A stretch of DNA of 64,000 nt, taken from NCBI RefSeq assembly GCF_001020205.1, contig NZ_CP011663.1, positions 372,001 to 436,000 on the forward strand. Direction: 5' to 3'. Below are positions 60,775 to 64,000 of the stretch, in pieces (the stretch's first letter is position 1; each line of letters opens with the position of its first letter). Below the pieces are notes generated by a model, which worked only from the letters and a program-made list of their open reading frames with translations, was not told the DNA's origin and ran no database searches. The stretch comes from Clostridium sporogenes (GTDB lineage Bacteria; Bacillota; Clostridia; Clostridiales; Clostridiaceae). The position numbers and the translations under genes are program-made.

Positions 60775-61346
60775 TGGAAAAGAATGAAACATTAAAATTA
60801 GGATTAAAGCTTCTTATAATAACAGCAGTAGCTGGACTTATATTAGGAGGAGCTTATTCAATAACAAAAGAACCAATAGCTAAACAAGTAGAAAAAACAA
60901 ATAGTGAAGCTATGAAAGAAATTCTTCCAAAAGCAGATAAATTTGAAAAAATGGATGGAAAAGCAAAGGATGCTGTAACAGAAGTTAATGAAGGAAAATC
61001 AGGTAGTGATACAGCAGGATATGCTATAAAAGTTTTAACAAAGGGTTACGGTGGACAAATAGAAATGATGGTAGGAGTTTCTAAAGAAGGAAAAGTAGAA
61101 GGAATAAAAATTCTTTCCCATTCAGAGACACCAGGACTTGGAGCCAATGCACCACAACCAAAATTCTCAGGACAATTTAAAGGAAAAGCAACAGAAAAAG
61201 ATTTAGAAGTTGTTAAGACAGCACCAGGAAAAGATAATGAAATACAAGCAATGACAGGTGCAACTATAACATCAAAAGCAGTTACACAGGGTGTTAATGA
61301 TGCTGTTAAATTTTATAAAGATGAATTGAAGGGAGGACAAAATTAA
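60774..61346 (+). CDS. rnfG: Rnf complex subunit G
   Basis: 190-aa subunit with one N-terminal helix (about 12-30) and an extracytoplasmic FMN-binding domain. TGATITSKAV at 161-170 holds the flavinylated threonine; HSETPGLGANA (116-126) is the other family mark. It needs an ApbE-type flavin transferase, not present in this window. Overlaps rnfD and rnfE by one base each. Confidence 0.95.
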   Translation: MEKNETLKLGLKLLIITAVAGLILGGAYSITKEPIAKQVEKTNSEAMKEILPKADKFEKMDGKAKDAVTEVNEGKSGSDTAGYAIKVLTKGYGGQIEMMVGVSKEGKVEGIKILSHSETPGLGANAPQPKFSGQFKGKATEKDLEVVKTAPGKDNEIQAMTGATITSKAVTQGVNDAVKFYKDELKGGQN

Positions 61347-61945
61347 TGAGCGTTTTAGGAGAAAGACTTAAAAATGGTATATTAGATGAAAATGTTATAT
61401 TTGTTCAAGCTCTTGCTATGTGTCCAACCTTAGCGGTAACATCAAGTGCTAAAAATGGCATGGGTATGGGCCTTGCGGCAACTGTTGTACTTATAGGATC
61501 AAACTTAGTTGTATCATTGCTAAGAAAGGTTATTCCAGATAAGATACGTATTCCAGCTTTTATAGTTATAATAGCAGGATTTGTTACATTACTTCAATTT
61601 TTAATGCAAGGATTCGTGCCAGCTTTATATAAATCACTAGGTATATTTATACCACTTATAGTTGTTAACTGCGTTATCTTAGGAAGAGCAGAAGCTTATG
61701 CATCAAAAAATGGACCAGTAGCTTCAATATTTGATGGATTAGGTCAAGGCTTAGGGTTTGCAGTAGCTTTAACTATAGTTGGAGCTATAAGAGAATTATT
61801 AGGAGCAGGACAATTATTTGGACGTCAAATAATGCCATCTTCATTCCAACCAGCTTTAATAATGATACTTGCGCCAGGAGCATTCTTTACATTAGGAATA
61901 TTAATGGCAATAATGAATAGCAGAAAATTAAAAAAAGCTAAATAA
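61346..61945 (+). CDS. rnfE: Rnf complex subunit E
   Basis: 199-aa membrane subunit, six helices. LAMCPTLAVTSSAKNGMGMG at the first helix holds the cysteine that, with RnfA, binds an intramembrane 2Fe-2S cluster, and NCVILGRAEAYASKNG is the second signature. Related to RnfA by ancient duplication with inverted topology. Confidence 0.95.
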   Translation: MSVLGERLKNGILDENVIFVQALAMCPTLAVTSSAKNGMGMGLAATVVLIGSNLVVSLLRKVIPDKIRIPAFIVIIAGFVTLLQFLMQGFVPALYKSLGIFIPLIVVNCVILGRAEAYASKNGPVASIFDGLGQGLGFAVALTIVGAIRELLGAGQLFGRQIMPSSFQPALIMILAPGAFFTLGILMAIMNSRKLKKAK

Positions 61946-61996
61946 CCAAGAGAAGGAATTTTAAATATCCTTATTAAGAAAGAAGGGTGAAAAAGT

Positions 61997-62575
61997 ATGA
62001 AAATATTTGCTTTGATTATATCAGCGTTGTTTGTAAATAACTTCGTTTTATCAAGATTCTTAGGAATTTGTTCTTTCCTTGGTGTTTCAAAAAAAGTTGA
62101 AACTGCTACAGGAATGGGACTTGCAGTTACATTCGTTATGGCATTAGCATCACTTATATCTTATATAGTGTACCATGCTATACTTGTACCACTTAATATA
62201 ACTTATTTATATACTATAGCTTTTATATTAGTTATAGCAGCACTAGTTCAATTTGTTGAAATGGTTATTAAAAAGAAGAGCCCTAGTTTATATAAAGCTC
62301 TAGGAATATTCTTACCGCTTATAACTACAAACTGTGCTATACTAGGTGCGGTTATTATAAATATGAACGATAAACTTAACTTATTAGAATCATTAATATT
62401 TGGAGTTTTCTCAGGACTTGGATACATGCTTGCAATAGTTCTTTTAGCAGGTTTAAGAGAAAGAATGGAAGCATGTGATAAAATGCCTAAAGCAATGGAA
62501 GGTCTTCCAATATCATTAATAACAGCAGGACTTATGGCAATGGCATTCTTAGGTTTCCAAGGACTACTACATTAG
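61997..62575 (+). CDS. rnfA: Rnf complex subunit A
   Basis: 192-aa membrane subunit, six helices. NNFVLSRFLGICSFLGVSKK and TNCAILGAVI carry the cysteines matching those of RnfE. GAAGGGTG precedes the ATG; a 51-bp gap after rnfE is the largest in the operon and contains no terminator. Confidence 0.95.
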   Translation: MKIFALIISALFVNNFVLSRFLGICSFLGVSKKVETATGMGLAVTFVMALASLISYIVYHAILVPLNITYLYTIAFILVIAALVQFVEMVIKKKSPSLYKALGIFLPLITTNCAILGAVIINMNDKLNLLESLIFGVFSGLGYMLAIVLLAGLRERMEACDKMPKAMEGLPISLITAGLMAMAFLGFQGLLH

Positions 62576-62588
62576 GAGGTGTAGATAG

Positions 62589-63422
62589 ATGAATGAATTA
62601 CTATTTCCTATATTAAGCTTAGGTGGACTAGGACTTGTATTCGGTGTTGTTTTAGGATATGCATCTAAAAAATTCGCCGTAGAAGTAGACCCTAAGGTAC
62701 CATTAATAAGAGATTCACTACCAGGAGCTAACTGTGGTGGCTGTGGGTATGCAGGATGTGACGCATATGCACAAGCAGTAGCAGAAGGTGCAGCTGCACC
62801 AAATGCTTGTACAGTAGGTGGTGCTGGAGTAGCAGAAAAAGTAGCAGAAATAATGGGAGTTTCTGTAGACGAATCAGAACCATTAAAAGCATATGTAAAA
62901 TGTAACGGAACTTGTGATAAAGCTAAACAAAGAGGAGAGTACTATGGAACAATGGATTGCCAACAAGCATCAGTGGTTCCAGGTGGTGCATCAAAATCTT
63001 GTCAATATGGATGTTTAGGTTTAGGAAGCTGTGTAAAGGCCTGTGCCTTTGATGCTATCCATGTAACAGAAGGTGGAATAGCAGAAGTAGATCCAGAAAA
63101 ATGCGTAGGCTGTGGAGCCTGTGTAAAAGCTTGTCCAAGAGCAGTAATAGATCTAAAACCATTATCAGCTGTAGTTAGAGTAGCATGTAACTCTAAGGAT
63201 ACATTAAAAGCTGTTAAAGACATCTGTCAAGTTGGATGTATGACATGTAAACTATGTGAAAGAACTTGTCCAGTAAAGGCTATAACAATGGAAAACAATC
63301 TACCAGTAGTAGATAAAGAAAAATGCGTAAAATGTATGGCATGTGTTAAAAAATGTCCTACAAATGCATTAATAGCTTATGGAAAAGACATAGTAGTAAA
63401 ACAAGAAACACCAGCAAACTAA
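62589..63422 (+). CDS. rnfB: Rnf complex subunit B, ferredoxin-type
   Basis: 277-aa subunit taking electrons from reduced ferredoxin. Residues 3-25 are a membrane helix. A 4Fe-4S domain follows (GANCGGCGYAGCDAYAQA, about 47-64). Downstream come several ferredoxin-type cysteine sets, including CVGCGACVKACPRA, CKLCERTCPVKA and CVKCMACVKKCPTNAL. Last gene of the operon, ended by a strong terminator. Confidence 0.96.
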   Translation: MNELLFPILSLGGLGLVFGVVLGYASKKFAVEVDPKVPLIRDSLPGANCGGCGYAGCDAYAQAVAEGAAAPNACTVGGAGVAEKVAEIMGVSVDESEPLKAYVKCNGTCDKAKQRGEYYGTMDCQQASVVPGGASKSCQYGCLGLGSCVKACAFDAIHVTEGGIAEVDPEKCVGCGACVKACPRAVIDLKPLSAVVRVACNSKDTLKAVKDICQVGCMTCKLCERTCPVKAITMENNLPVVDKEKCVKCMACVKKCPTNALIAYGKDIVVKQETPAN

Positions 63423-63445
63423 TGGATAGATGACAGAGTATAGAA

Positions 63446-63484
63446 AAAAAGAGTTAAGTGAAATTTTTTACTTAACTCTTTTTT
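63446..63484 (+). terminator. Terminator of rnf operon
   Basis: AAAAAGAGTTAAGT and ACTTAACTCTTTTT form a perfect 14-bp stem with a 10-nt loop and trailing Ts. Confidence 0.88.
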
Positions 63485-63835
63485 ATACTTAATTAGGAAT
63501 TTTTAAAACTATATATTTTTTAATAAGCAAGTAATAAATAAGTTTAAGAGTAAATTCCTTATTTTTAAGTTCATTAAAAAGTTTTAGAGTAAATAAGTTT
63601 TTATAGAAATATTTATAGTTACAAATTTATAAAATATTTTATTAGTACATTGTAAATTACAAATATACATATATGATAAATTTGATATATTAAAAATTTA
63701 TATTAAGGTGGAATATTTAAAAATAGCCTCTAAAAAACAAAGGATTTTGTACGAATATTATATAGACTATGCAAATGTGAATTAATTTAGTATATAATTA
63801 AAAATATAGAAAATTATATAAATGGAGGGAAACTA
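63485..63835. other. AT-rich intergenic region
   Basis: No supported gene. TATAAT near 63793 with an AT-rich upstream stretch may be the promoter of the cell-wall protein gene. Confidence 0.4.
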
Positions 63836-64000
63836 ATGTTAAAGAAGAATAAAAAAATTCTTTCAGTTATAACTGCTACATTAGTAATGGTATTAGGAAT
63901 TTCTTTTACTAATGTACAAGCAGCGTCTATAAAAAGAATGAATGGAAGTAACAGAATAGATACAGCTAACAAAACAGCAAAAGAGATATTTAAAAAGGCA
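63836..64000 (+). CDS. Cell-wall-binding repeat (CWB2) protein, 3' end beyond window
   Basis: First 55 codons of a secreted protein. Residues 1-30 are a signal peptide (basic start, hydrophobic core, cut after VQA). The mature start SIKRMNGSNRIDTANKTAKE is the beginning of a CWB2 repeat, which attaches S-layer-associated proteins to anionic wall polymers in clostridia. GGAGGG lies seven bases before the ATG. The functional domain, if any, is outside the window. Confidence 0.85.
   Translation, partial: MLKKNKKILSVITATLVMVLGISFTNVQAASIKRMNGSNRIDTANKTAKEIFKKA

Overview
The window is very AT-rich. Gene content, start-codon usage (ATG, some TTG/GTG) and strong Shine-Dalgarno (SD) sites point to a mesophilic anaerobic Clostridium. 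The combination of duplicated agrBD loci, an rnfCDGEAB operon, adhE and DUF2325/DUF3793 genes fits best with the Clostridium botulinum group I / C. sporogenes cluster. That is recognition from memory, not a database match. I see no rRNA, tRNA, CRISPR array, intact insertion sequence or prophage.

Layout. 1-2.5 kb: the end of a Bce-type ABC transporter. 3.1-8 kb: lrgAB, a lipoprotein, a radical SAM protein and a DUF1846 protein. 8.2-19 kb: an agr-like signalling island. 19-28.7 kb: metabolism (TtcA-like enzyme, XRE-cupin regulator, amino acid permease, M24 peptidase, Rex-type adhE promoter, a Fur-box DUF2325/DUF3793 pair). 29-36 kb: a beta-propeller protein, a PAP2 phosphatase, and an MMPL exporter with a huge heptad-repeat secreted protein. 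36-45 kb: polysaccharide deacetylase, two-component system, lipoprotein, MnmM-like methylase, TVP38 protein, GGDEF-EAL protein. 45-57.5 kb: MATE pump, HD protein, cysteine desulfurase-like enzyme, YeiH exporter, VanRS-like system with a PAP2 protein, SSS symporter, Crp-like regulator and divergent methyltransferase. 58.3-63.4 kb: the Rnf complex, preceded by a good sigma-54 promoter match. The window ends in a CWB2-type cell-wall protein.

The most interesting region is 8.2-19 kb. It holds three copies of one cassette. Each copy has a 155-aa membrane protein that looks like an AgrC sensor domain cut off from its kinase. Each is followed by a protein carrying a second, shared five-to-six-helix membrane domain. 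In copy 1 that domain is fused to GGDEF plus HD-GYP (cyclic di-GMP synthesis and breakdown); in copies 2 and 3 it is fused to PAS plus a histidine kinase. Copies 1 and 3 contain agrB and a 44-codon agrD; copy 2 has lost or never had them. The same input module therefore seems wired to two output types, cyclic di-GMP and phosphorelay, with no response regulator and no classical AgrC/AgrA nearby.

Several regulatory regions are readable: two Rex boxes around the adhE promoter, a Fur box over the DUF2325 start site, paired TGACT-N3-AGTCA operators at the MMPL promoter, paired TTAC-N-GTAA operators next to the XRE-cupin gene, a Crp-like box between divergent genes, and a -24/-12 promoter before rnf. 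Two kinds of repeat stand out: a 240-bp long inverted repeat with a solo arm 4.6 kb away, and a dispersed family of hairpin terminators with a shared loop but changed stems.
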